Below, in pieces: positions 10,781 to 22,128 of a stretch of 64,000 nt of DNA; the first letter of the stretch is position 1; every line of letters begins with the position of its first letter. The DNA comes from Cryphonectria parasitica EP155. Taxonomy: Eukaryota; Ascomycota; Sordariomycetes; Diaporthales; Cryphonectriaceae. The stretch spans positions 789,630 to 853,629 of the forward strand of contig NW_024468916.1 in NCBI RefSeq assembly GCF_011745365.1. The letters are read 5' to 3'. Made by a program: the position numbers and the translations under genes. The notes below the pieces were generated by a model. The model was not told the origin of the DNA. It was given only the letters and a program-made list of their open reading frames with translations, and searched no databases.

Positions 10781-12428
10781 ATGATGCATTTCAATGAGCA
10801 GCAGAGTTGGCCTTTACACACCCTTCGACTAGCAGTGACCGTCTTAGTGGCATTTCTATCCATAAGAATGCAATCATTCTCACTGATTCTTACAAGTCAA
10901 GTCTGGAAAAAGAGAACTAAGTTATGCATGATATTGATATTCCCCAGTATTCGTTTTGCCGAGCCATCTACAACATCTACTTCCATCCACTTTCCGGCAT
11001 TCCAGGGCCCCGTGCTTGGTCTGCCACGCGGTTGCCATTCATATGGGCACTTCTCCAGGGCACTATCGTACACGACATCCAGAGATTACACGAGAAGTAC
11101 GGACCCATCCTGCGCATTGCTCCTAACGAAGTCACATTCGCCCAAGAAGAAGCCTGGGCCGACATCTTCCAATCTCGACCTGATACGCCGCAGTTTCTGA
11201 AGGATCCAACCTGGTGGAAAAGGCAACCAGGCCAATCGCAATCTCTCCTCAGTGCCATCGATCCAGAAGAGCATGCGCAAATTCGCAGGCTTCTAGCTCC
11301 CACTTTCACTACGCGCGCGCTTGCAGCCCAGGCGACCGTACTAGAGCGATATGTTGATCTCCTCGTTGAACAGCTGCGCAGACTTGTTTCTCCCGGGGCA
11401 GGCATTGATCTCACTCCCTGGCTCAACTTCACTACGTTCGATATCTTCGGCGATTTAGGATTTGGTGAATCTTTCAACTGCCTCGAGACCTCGCGATACC
11501 ACCCGTGGATTGCTCTCTTGTTCAACAGCGTGAAAGCCGCATCATTTGTCGCTGCAGTACGTTACTATCCTGTTCTGGAATGGTTACTTATGAAATGTAT
11601 TCCTGCGTCTTTGAAAGAAATGCAGCGACAACATTTCGACCAGATTGCGGACAAGGTAAATCGGCGACTGAATTGGGAACTCGAGCGAGTAGATATCATG
11701 TCCCACGTGATCAAAGGAAGGAAAAGGGAAACATTGGATATTGGAGTTATCAACGCTACCTTTATGGTCCTGACAACTGCTGGAAGCGAAACAACAGCCA
11801 CAGTATTAAGCAGGACTTTGAATTATCTCGTGAATAACCCGGACAAACTCACTATACTTGCCAATGAAATTCTCCAGAAATTCCAGGACCCGGACGATAT
11901 TAAGCTTGATGCTTTGCAACATCTCGACTATCTGGACGCATGTATCAGTGAAGGCCTGAGGCTCTGTGTGCCGATCCCATGGGTGCTTCCCAGGCTAGTA
12001 CCACCAAAGGGTGCGATTGTTTGTGGAAAATGGCTTCCAGGCAAGGTAACACAGAGCAGCACCTCTACGCAGTTCGAAACAGAATCAATGCTAACGATCT
12101 GTATTTTGATGCTAGACTCCTGTTTCTATCTAAGCATATACCCTGAACCGGAGGGACGACTATTTTCATGCTGCTTCGTCTTTTTGCCCAGAACGTTGGC
12201 TTCCTGATGCGAAAACGGACAGCGAATCACCATTCTACAAAGACCGTCGCCAGGCTATGCAGCCCTTCTATATTGGCAAAGCTCGTCTGGAATTTCGACA
12301 TGAAAGCCGTGCCAACTGCAAGATTGCGGTGGGAAGACCTGCGAACATTCTTATTAGGTGAGAAAAAGCCTGTCATGGTTGACATGAGTCTGAGAGCTAG
12401 GGATGTAGCTGGCCAGCAGAGAAAGTGA
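10781..12428 (+). pseudogene. Cytochrome P450 (CYP65-like) pseudogene lacking the heme-cysteine loop
   Basis: Exons 10781-10900 (tentative), 10948-12045 and 12116-12428. The N-terminus has a hydrophobic anchor (RLAVTVLVAFLSI). It is followed by CRAIYNIYFHPLSGIPGP, the proline hinge typical of fungal CYP65-type P450s (isotrichodermin C-15 hydroxylase-like). The I-helix reads AGSETTA, the K-helix EGLR, and the PERW segment is present as FCPERW. Two lesions are visible. After the second intron (12046-12115) the frame meets an in-frame TAA at about 12131, while the P450 pattern continues beyond it. Near 12266-12272 the sequence jumps from the QPF of the heme-binding region straight to LAKLVWNFD of the L-helix in another frame. 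About 20 residues carrying FxxGxRxCxG are thus missing, and no heme could be ligated. The first intron (10901-10947, 47 nt, atypical donor GTCTGG) is uncertain. Confidence 0.85.
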
Positions 12429-13827
12429 TAAGCGGGTGAAAGTATGGCTCAGCTGAATACTTGGGCCCCCCGACTCACCACAGAGTAGACATGTACGAAG
12501 GCATCTCGCTCAAACAAGACCCAGGCGACGGGGAAAACATGGAAGAGGCTGAGAGAGCCTGGTCGCATTAGTTCATGCAGAACATCTGGGTCCATATTTG
12601 CCGCCTCCAATATATGCAAGTTACATCTGCAGTGTCAGGAAGCACAGATAGTTGGGGTCTGACTAGTATCTGATGTAATCCAGGAGTCTCACAGGTGCCT
12701 TCGTTTTGGTTTGTTGGTTGTTGGCGTTAAATCCCATAGCCCTGAGCACCCGCTCTTTGACGGTGTAATTATAGACTTGAAAGGACTTTCCGATTCATGG
12801 TGGGTGTGAGAGTGATCCCTGGTGAAAGCTTTGGTACAGAGAGGCGCCAGTATATTCTCGAGTAGATTGTCAGTTGTTCCACAACATCCACATCATATGT
12901 CTCGATCCGTCTCCAAACGATCTACCATTGCTAGCACTTCACATTACAATGGACGAAATCCCCACAACGGTTTATCAGGGGCCGTGAGCTTTGAGGTCAC
13001 GAGCATTCTCTAGACGCAGGGCGATTGTACCCTCACCCTTGCGGCCCTTAAGGAGAGCATAACAACGATGGATGATTCTGGAGAGGAATAAAGGCAATGT
13101 TGCAGACGGGATGGAGGTGTTGACATGATTAGTTGCCTTTATCCTGGTAATTTGGTAGGCCCCTTGGCCGTAACCGAACTGCTAGACGAAGTGTTTCTGT
13201 CCCTTCTTGACCTTGTCAAAAGTGTGTGTTGTCTAACGTACTGCGCACTCTACGTAATTTGACCTCCCTCTATTTTTTCAGTTTTATGTCATATTGAGCA
13301 CATTCGTTAGAACATCCCATATTTTACCATGTTCATTCATCAATCATCGCACCGCTAAGCCTGACCACAAATTCTCTCAAGAAACCCCTCCTCGCAGTTG
13401 CTGATTCTATTCAAATTCGTAGATGAGGGGGTCAGAATATCGTCATATCGTCGTGAGAGCTCCATGATATTAAAGAGGAAAAAGAAGAAAACATTGGAAA
13501 ACCAATAACAAAAAACTGCCTTAGATAGTAGCAAGTAGCAATGTGTATGCAGAATTGAAAATCCAGAGATGTATCCTCCTGTCCTGTATCGTTCGATTTC
13601 TCCTAGCGATATAATATAAGTTGATGGCTGGGAAACGCCGAGACACCGGCTTTTGACAGCAACAATTCTCACGTCAGAGTGGCCAGCATGGCCCTGACAA
13701 GACCGGGTGGCGGACCTGCAAGAAAGGAAATCGTTTTGTCAGCTACTGTGTCTCCAATCCCATGTTTGGCCGAAGATGTATAGGCAGGAGAAATTGGAGG
13801 ATGGGAAGGACGACGCGCACCGCACCT
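12429..13827. other. Gene-free spacer with the right flanking repeat
   Basis: About 1.4 kb with no gene I can support. The minus-strand frame at 13355-13672 shows no family features. It holds the right copy of the direct repeat (about 13070-13316) and the 3' flank of the DUF8035-like gene. Confidence 0.45.
13070..13316 (+). repeat. Right copy of the diverged direct repeat
   Basis: Pairs with about 10082-10265, same orientation, roughly 3 kb away on the other side of the P450 pseudogene. The right copy carries extra sequence in its middle, about 13155-13250. See the left copy for matching blocks. Confidence 0.65.
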
Positions 13828-15541
13828 TTAACGATACTTCGGCACGCTGATGGACATCCTACCTTTCTTGTCCTTCTCAATGCGCACCCCGCGCCGCGGC
13901 TCCTCGATCTTCTCCACCTCCTCCTCGTAGAGCACCAGCTCCCCGCTGCTGAGCCGCTCCGCCTTGATCAACTCGCGCTCGCCTTCCCGGTGGCGCCTCT
14001 TCTCGAGCTGCTGCTGCAGGTCTCTGATCTCAGAGCGGATCTCCCGATGCGACCGGGACCGGGACCGGGATCGGTGTCGTTCCGACTGGACGATGGCCAG
14101 GGGGCCCACGGGGATCTCGTCCGAGACCTCCTCGTGCCGCCGAACATCGACGATATAGGGGGTGGCCGAGGTGGATGTGGTCCCAGACGCGCTGGTCGTG
14201 TACGACCGGGCGGGAGATACATCTCGGATCACGGTTCTCTTCTCCATGAACTCGACAGGACCCTGCTGTGGCGGAGGATGGTTCACAAAGAAGGGTGGTG
14301 GCGGCGGTTGTTGGGCGATGGGAGGGGGCGGTAGTGCCATCGGGGGCGGGCGCTGGGCCGGCACCTCGATGATGGTCTCTTCCCTCCTCTCCTCGATGAT
14401 GTTGCCGGCTTCGGACCTGGCAGCGTTGACCTCGAGCTCGCCTGTGATTTTGATTCATGTCAGCCTCAGGGGAAACAGAACATAGAAGAGGTGGTGGCGG
14501 CGGCGGCGGCGGCAGCAGCAGCAGTGGCAGCGGTAGGCACTCACTCTTCTTATAGTCCTCGCTCAGCTTGAGCAGGTCGTCAATATTGTCCTGGCCCAGA
14601 GCCTTCAACACCACAACAGTGTTTCCCTGTGAAGTTTTGTTAGCAAAGCGAGACAACAAAAATCAATAGACTCTCCTGAATTTGGTCCAGAAACGTACCT
14701 CCTCAACAAACGGGTAACCGAGGTCAATGAGAGCACGCTTGGAGACCAGGCGAGCGGGGACACGAGTCTTGCCCTTTTTGGGGTACTCGCTCTTGACGGT
14801 GACGGTAGTGCCCCCGCTGCTGCTGGCAGAGCTGCTCGTGGTGGTGGAAGAGCGCGAGCTGCTGCGAACGGTACTGGCGCGGTGGCTGCGGGTGCGGCCA
14901 GACCTAACAGAAGGGCTGTGGTCCCTCTTCTTGGTGCGGATGATCTCCCTCTCGCGGATGCGCTCGGGGTAGGAGCGGTATTCGTCGTCGCCATAAAAAT
15001 CGGGCTCGCTCACGCGAATGTCGTCGTACCCTTCGTAGCCCCGTGGAGGAGGCAGAGCACGGGTGCGTGGGAGCGGAATGGGCTCGTAAGGCCGCGGTCT
15101 GAAGTCCTCGCGGCGTGCTGGGGGGCCATACCTCTCCTCCTCGTGGTGGAAGCCCCTCCGCCTGTCGAAGGTGTCGAGGCTGGACTGGCGACGGAGGAAG
15201 GCGGGCCTGTTGGGCGGAGAGGGGCTGCGGCGCCTCTCGCGCTCGACCACCACGCGGCGGTCACGCTCGACCTCGGCCGGAGGGGAGCGGTGGCGGACAG
15301 AGCGAGAAGGCTCGTCATCGTAATAGACCCGACGGGAGTCGCGGATGACGATATCGTCGTCGATGGGGCGGCTGTATCTGCGCTCATAACGGTCGTCGGC
15401 AGAGTGCTCTCTGTATTTCGAGGTGGAAGAGCCGCCACGGTAGTAACGGTCGTCCTCCTCATAGCGGACACGCTCATCGCCGTAGCGATCACGGTCGCGC
15501 TCGTACATGAATCGCTCGCGGTCCCAGGTGTTGCGTGACAT
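13828..15541 (-). CDS. Arg/Ser/Tyr-rich protein with a DUF8035-like domain
   Basis: Exons 14699-15541, 14545-14626 and 13828-14441 give 512 aa. The N-terminal half is dominated by charged and low-complexity sequence (RERFMYERDRDRYGDER, many R-D/R-S pairs). The conserved core spans all three exons: LVSKRALIDLGYPFVEE, then NTVVVLKALGQDNIDDLLK, then LSEDYKKSELEVNAAR. I recall this core as DUF8035 of Pezizomycotina proteins. After it come a Pro-rich stretch, an RSRSRSRSHRE block, a coiled-coil-like IRSEIRDLQQQLEKRRHRE, and a conserved-looking end with KDKKGRMSISVPKYR. The RS-like content suggests RNA-related or nuclear work, but I know of no established function. Introns are 14627-14698 and 14442-14544. 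The start is the ATG opening MSRNTWDRER. No mutational damage is seen. Confidence 0.85.
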
Positions 15542-18500
15542 GATTGCGGGGGAAGCGGGCGAGAGAGACGGGACGGGTCGGGTAGCGGTCGACGGGTCAA
15601 CCAACGGTTACAGCGGCAGAACTTAGACTTAAGAAGCAAGCTGGGGAAACCCGACGTGCCAAAAAGGTGGTTGGCGTTTTGAGAAGACGTATGGCAACGT
15701 AGTGTAGGCGGGTCAGGTAGAAAAGACAAAACTTGCTATGACGCAAGTTGCCCGCAAAAGTCGGTGGTAGTAGAATGAATCGATCTCGAGACGCACAAGG
15801 TGTAAGATGTGTCTCTTATCTCCTCTTTGTCTCCTCTTCTGGAGGAGCGAGAGAGAGAGAGAGAGGAAGATTTGTTGAGGATGGACACACAGAGAGGGAG
15901 ATGTAGTGTGTTTGGGTGAAAGTTGGCAAAGAGAGAGAAATGGAAGAGGGTTCCGGGAGTTGGCGCAGATGACGACAGAAAATGGAGGGGCCCGCCTGGT
16001 GGTCCCTTTTTCTGCTGGTCCCTCTTTCCTCTGCTGCGGCAGCTTCTGGGCTGGTCTCTGGCAGGGGTTGTTCTCGTGCCTCGCCCTCGGATTGGCTGGG
16101 GTGGGGATGGAAGGTGGTTGACCTTGTGCTTGGGGGGAGCAGTGGACAAGCAGGAGACTAAGTGGCGGCTGCAGGTGAGCTGGCCTAGTGGGCAGTGATG
16201 ACCACAAAACTGAGACTCGACACCTAATCAGAACCCTCCCCTCTCGATGCGCGTGGCTACAAACCGCCCTCGCGTCGATGTTCGAGAGTTGTGGACGAAT
16301 TGTTCGAGGCCTTGTTCGAGTTCCAGAACGTAGAGAAAAAGAGGGTCTGAAAAATCCTCTTGCTCTTCTTCTTATTCCCGCTTCTTCTCCTCGTCCTCAA
16401 TACAGAAGGGAAGCGTGCAAAGCCACGGGGGCTCGAAAGAGGAGTGGAAGTGGTGGGGTCGTCCTCCTTCGGAACTATTCCTGTTGTCTGACGAGGTATA
16501 TTTATATGGGAATGCAGGTCGCTCAGCAGGCCGCCAGGCACAAAATTGCCGGAAGGTCTGTCTGTGAATAGGAACACACCTAATCGTATATTCTCTCCTG
16601 GGCTAGGGATGCTATTGTCGATGTTGCTGTCGTGCCACCACGGAGAAAGTTCCGTTGCCTCGAGACACAGCGAACAAGAGTAGACAGTCCAGGTCAGATG
16701 AGGGGGAAGAACTTGAACAGGCGGTAGTATCAGCAACCTAGAGCACCCGTCTCAAGAATGACTGATTGGTCCGGTCAGAAGACAAAAACGGGGGAGGAGA
16801 TGGGTGGTGCAGAAGGGAGGGGGTCACAAGAAAAGCAGCGCACGCGCAGGGGGCAAGTTCATGCGCTGGCTGCAAGTGATCTTGGACGGGATGTCGCAGT
16901 TAGCATGCAGCACTCACGGTAGTAGTCTTGGGTCAGTCTCTTTTTTTGGTAATTGGGAGCAGGGGAAGAAAAGAAGGGGGGAAAACACAAAACAAGGATG
17001 ACGGCAAGGAGGAAGAAACAAGTCAGTATTTTAATCCATGATGGGCGGCAGCAGCCAGCATACACAACACAATCAAACCATTTCAAAATCTTTTAAATCT
17101 GGGGGGCTGGACTCGTGATGATGAGTCGTTGTGCCCCGTCGTCTTGGTCTCGTTCTTTAGGACGGTATACACAGCATAGCTGTAGTACTACTACTGTGCA
17201 ACTGTACTATGTGGATAGTAGTAGCGTGCGACCAGCTACAACGTGCCATGGCACTACGGGTGGGTTTGGGCAGGGCCAGCACAGGGCACTGCCGGACACG
17301 ACAGGGGGAGCCCAGCCAGATGAGTCAGATGGAGGACTTTGGGCATTCTGATAGTGTTCACCACCTCCCTATACACATTTTCCTAACATAAGTCTCCAAC
17401 CAAAGTACCTGAAGGCCATCACCCATGCGCAGGCATTTCCCTAGCCTGAGCACTCACTGCCAGGGCAGCGCCCATGTTTCCTCAAACCCTCTCGTCGCTG
17501 CCCATTGATCGTCGTCTGTCCCTCGACGCCCAACGACACCGCCTTCTTTCTGTCCGATCTCGACACGGCAGTATGTTTCTTCTTCCTTTTCGAGTATGCG
17601 AGGGAGGACCACTTTAGGGCGAAATGTCTGACTGGGGGCACGACTCACCGACGTCGTGTTCTCTTGTGTCCTACCTCGATCTCCCCCTTCTCGTTTTGGT
17701 ATTCTCTGCTCTCCATGATTCTTCTATTCCTTTGAAGACATTTTCAGATAACGATGGGCTTGTGAACAAGGCTCAGAACTGTTCTGTGTGCTCGGTGACA
17801 GTCACGCGATCGTCCCACGAGGACTTTTGCTCGCTGTCAAATTCCTAATGTGCTCGAGCCAGAGAATACACACAACTATCAACTATCAAACTCTCTGCCT
17901 CTGCCAGTGCGGATGGGCGGCAGATTGGGCTCTCATTTGGACGACTCCTTTTCCTTTCATTCCGTTGCATATCTATCTATACGTGCTTCGCATCGCCACC
18001 ATCCCTCATGTCTCATGACGTCGTCGTGCCTGAACCAATTCCGAGCCCGCAGATGCCCGAACCTGGCTGGCTGGCTTGTCCCCTCCCCCCCCCTCCCTTT
18101 GGTGCCGTCCTATAGGGAATGAATTATTGACGCTTGGGGTTCGTCAGTGTCACCGACACCCCTCTTTCCCTTCATATTCCATCGTTGATTTGCCAATGGG
18201 CGGTCAAGCGGGTCCTGAGCTTAACATTTGCTCGGACGTTGGCGCTGTCACGGTCGGAAAGGGAGTTTCCGAGGATCATCCTCAAAAGGGGACAGGCATG
18301 ACATACAGTACACATGAATTGTCAAATGAGATGGTCAGGAAGGGAACTGGCCCACCAGATGCTGAGTTTCCTGGAGCCAGGTAGCCAAGGGCATGAAACT
18401 GCACTTCTTGTTGGGAGCCGCTTGTGGTGCAAGACAGGCAGGTTGTCTCGGCTCGTTCCGAGTAGACGGTGAATACTCTCTCTCTCTCTTTTATGTCTAC

Positions 18501-18895
18501 TGCACCGACAAACAAGGGGGATTATCGGTGGTCAAACTATCACTAGTAGTTCTTCTATTAAAACAATCTCGTTTTCTGTGCTCTGGATTGCTACCTGTGA
18601 GGCTTGGTCCTGTGTGGCGACCGAGGACACTGTGTATACCATCACGAAGAAATGTTGTGCTTCCAGAACCAGGCCTTCCATTATCTGTCAACTTCGAGTT
18701 CATTTTGTGTCTTCCTTGACGTGAACGATTCTAATAGACATCCTTGTCAGAATCTCTTGCTTGTTCGTTCGTTTTCGATGATCCAAACCCCCGTCGTTGT
18801 TTCTCTTTTCTTTTCTTGTCTTTCTCTTTCATTGTGGGAGCCCTCGCGATCAGAAAGTCACAATGCTGTGCGTGAGGCTCTTGGCCATCCCTCCC
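15542..18895. other. 3.35-kb stretch without a supportable gene
   Basis: Between the start of the DUF8035-like gene and the end of the SET gene. The first 700 bases are a purine-rich leader with GA runs (15848-15866) and a GC-rich segment to about 16200. The rest has many short open frames on both strands (largest 159-164 codons) without domains, compositional coding bias or consistent splice structure. A long 5' leader, leader introns or an unannotated lncRNA could lie here; I see nothing decisive. Confidence 0.4.
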
Positions 18896-20314
18896 TCAGA
18901 CTCGCTCCCTGTCGGCACGAATTCTCTGCAAGCCTATGAATCGCTGGTCTGCGCGGAGGAAATCAGGATGGTCGGTGCCTCTCATGATCAGCTGCAGCTG
19001 TGTCTCCAATGCACTGTAACGAATGGCGCTGTTGATGTCGCCGAGGCGGTCGTGGAGGAAGCAGCACATGCGATACCTATACGATTCATGGTTAGTATGG
19101 AGCTGTCCTCGTTCCTTCACGTCTTGGAAGGAATCAGTGGTTTTCACGAGCAAGATGGGCACAGGAAGAGAGTAAAGCAAGTGACGTACGATTCAGCGAG
19201 GATCTTGGACTCTGCGTCAATGAGGGGGTGCTTCAGTATTTGGATCGCGTTCTTGGTCATCTCGAGAGCCTCGGCGGCGTTGGTGGCCAGCCTGATCTCT
19301 CTCTCGTTGTGCGCCGGATCATGCATGTCCGGGAAGAGATAGAAGAAGGCACCCCAGTACTGGGCATACAGCTCCATTTGCAGCTCGTCGGTGCCCTGGT
19401 CCTGGCACAGGCGGCACACGCACTCGAAGATGCCGTCGTGGAGCCACAGCTCGTCGCAGCGCTCCTCCTTGGTGCGGCGCAGGATCTCGCCGTAGGGGAT
19501 GAAGATCTGCTCGCCGGCCTGGATATCGCACAAGGCGTGGACCGTCAGCCGCTTGATGTTGGTGTTGTAGTCGCGCCACGCGTTGGGCGCGCACGAGTGG
19601 TTGATACGGGCCTGCACGGGGTACATGCCGTCATCGACGCCCGGGTACAGCGTGGGGTCCGGGCGGAAGAGGCACAGCATCCAGATGGCGTACAGCTTGG
19701 CGAAGCGCAGCACGTTGTACTCGAGGACCTCGCCCTCCAGGTGGCCGCCGCGGAGGTTGGGGTTGATCTTCTCGACAAAGAAGCGCCGAATCACGTCGCG
19801 CAGGTTCTGGTTCTCGTACACGCCCAGGTTGTGCGGGAGCGACTCCATGTCGCGCATCTTGCCCGTCATCAAGCCCTGGGCCAGCAGGTCGCGGCAGAAC
19901 CGCATGATGCGCTTTGTGATCCGGTGCGCGTCGTCCCCCTCGGTGCCCTGGCTGCTGTCGTCGTAGTCTGGGTCTGCCTCTCGAGGGACATCGACCTCTC
20001 CAGGGACGTGCGGTTTGGGCGAGGAGCTGAAGGTGAAGACTGGCGCTTCCTCGATGATGCGGGTGCCCTTGAGGATCTTGCGGGTGGCGAAGGTGCCCCA
20101 GCCCATGTGGCCGGCCGGGCGCAACTCGATGAGGCTCTCATGGGGAGCTGATCGGGATTGGTGAGCGTGTTTGTCAGTTGAGAACCCCAGGAAAAAAGCA
20201 TCAGACACGGTGGATTGGGAGTGTGGGGACGAAACAAATATATCCTGACTCACCTGGCGTGTGGAGGGGCGGTCCGCCTGGATTGGCAGGATGATCATTA
20301 TCGACGCTGGCCAT
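18896..20314 (-). CDS. SET-domain protein, probable lysine methyltransferase
   Basis: Exons 20254-20314, 19190-20147 and 18896-19076 give 399 aa. The start MASVDNDHPANPGGPP leads by a 106-nt intron into APHESLIELRPAGHMGWGTFATR, the opening strand of SET domains (GxGxFA). The second half has the cofactor/active-site block INHSCAPNAWRDYN (NHSCxPN), then LCDIQAGEQIFIPYGE (GEELxxxY-like), and a cysteine pair FECVCRLCQDQG as in SMYD/SET5-type post-SET clusters. The last exon (HDRLGDINSAIRY) forms a helical tail. An insertion between the SET halves holds about 100 helical residues. Fungal proteins of this class act on histones or other proteins; the substrate is unknown. The shorter start (MGWGTF) is unlikely given the clean exon 1 splice. 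Confidence 0.85.
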
Positions 20315-22128
20315 CTTGTTTGATGTTGCTGTTGTGTCGTTACTTGGTCTGCGCGTGTTTGATGGAGAAGAGTATTGGATTGAGAGAGGTGAAAGGTGGT
20401 TGTGGATTGGGGGGGCCTGGTGGGGGAACTGATGTTGGGTACGTGCAGGCAAGCTGAGGTGGTTTCTAGAACCAGCTCAGGGCTGGAATTCTTTGACCCC
20501 CACAGAGAGATATCGGCGGAACACAGCCTCCCAATACAGTTGCTTGCTGTGAAGTTGGGATGGGAAAAGCCACGGACCCAGCAGCGCCTGGCATCCACAG
20601 CTGACTGCACTATTCACCAAGTCAGTCAGCTTGTTGATATCAATCCTGCCTCAGCTCTCTCCCATGGAGAGACCAGCAGATAAAGGACAGGAGAGTCAAA
20701 CTGTGCTATGGGCTGGTCACTACTGTGGAAAGAACAAGGTCAGTGTCCAGCTGGGTTGTCTTTCATCTTTTGCACCTCTTCACCCCAGAAACACAGCCTC
20801 ACTCTGTCACTTGAATGCAGGCCATATCCACCAACCTCACCACTGGGTTGGCCAGAATCCTTGCCACAGGGCATGTCATGATCTTTGAGAATTATCTAAT
20901 TCAAGTCAGCATCATCAGAGCCACTTTTCCTACTTCAAATCCATCAGTCAAATAATTCAATCATCTGCCACAGCAGCGAGGCTCATGCGAAGGTTCAGCT
21001 GATCTTTCGCTTCAGTTCAATATCGCCTTGATCTCACACAACTCGGCAACCATCATCTCGAAGCAAGCGAGCCATGTCAATCCATTGCGATGCCTTTCCA
21101 ACACTCAGTCTCAAACAGTGAATGAATGACTGCTGCCTTCAGGATTTGACTCAATCGCAATATGTGTTGGCCAGAGAGAGGCTCCCTTTTGAAATACTTA
21201 GAGCTGCTCCTATTTAATAGTCTACAGACCTTGTCTCATCACTAAAGCGACACCTATGTGTACATATGTTTATATAATCATGCTTTGGTTGACTAGTCTC
21301 AGATGATACGATGGCAGGTGGGCACTTCTACAGACGCATCTGAACGAGAACGAGGATTCCAACCGATAACGATGGGAGCTCGCTTGCAGTTCGTTTCCGG
21401 CTTTTGCATATACACTTTTCATCTCTCGCCTATGCTCAGCCTCGATGATATTGTCTCCACGAACAGAGCACTAGCCCGCCACAAAAGGAGAGAGTGCAGT
21501 AGCAATGGTGGATAGTAGAATGCCGAGCTGATCAGCCTTGGGTTCGAGTCCACTCAATTACTCCTACCAGGCTTCCACAAAGAAGGCTCTTCATCTTGGG
21601 TGCCTTTATTTTAACTCCTGGATCTCGTTCTCCTTCGAAAAATTGTAGGCTATGTATTGAGCAGCAGTACCATGCCCCCGGAGCTTGATGGAGTGAAGTC
21701 TACTGTGATATTCCTCACTATCATTCAAGAAGTCCTCTTTACACGTGCATGGCAAGAAAGGATACAGACGATGTACTCTTATTGATTTATTACGCTACTG
21801 ATCGAAATATGTAGTTGGGCATAGACCCAGACTTATGTTCAGAGACCGGACATGTATAATCACAAGATATTAAAATACGGTCTCGCCCTTCGTTGCAAAG
21901 TTTGTTCGTTTGTCTGGCAGTGAAATATTATTCATACAGATAGGTATGTAGATTGAGTTTGTAAAGCTTGCAGTAATTCATTGCCTCTGATGCTACAACA
22001 ATTACCCTGCGCTCACTGCCCATCTTTCAAAATGACAAAGACACTTCTCACCCCTGCCCAATTATTGATACTGGCCAATTTACCAGCCACCGAAGAGCAT
22101 GACCACTCCTGTCTCCTGACCTCTCTTT
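20315..22128. other. 1.8-kb intergenic region
   Basis: Leader/promoter of the SET gene followed by about 1.4 kb of AT-richer, apparently non-coding DNA. It includes a CpG-free tract (20587-20976) and, near 21500-21551, sequence resembling Pol III box A (tagcaatggtgg) and box B (ggttcgagtcc) without a foldable tRNA. No protein gene is seen. Confidence 0.4.
20587..20976. other. CpG-free tract of 390 bases
   Basis: Reading base by base, there is no CG dinucleotide from 20587 to 20976, whereas CA and TG are abundant. Flanking CpGs are at 20585 and 20977. Most other stretches of this length in the window contain many CpGs. Confidence 0.75.

Noticed and set aside
15713..16207. Pro/Ser-rich frames upstream of the DUF8035-like gene
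   Set aside because: They are translations of a pyrimidine-rich leader, open in more than one frame and without start context or domains.
21493..21560. Box A/box B pair resembling a tRNA or SINE head
   Set aside because: Box B is good and the spacing near normal, but only two T-stem pairs form and the acceptor arms do not match. At most a decayed relic.
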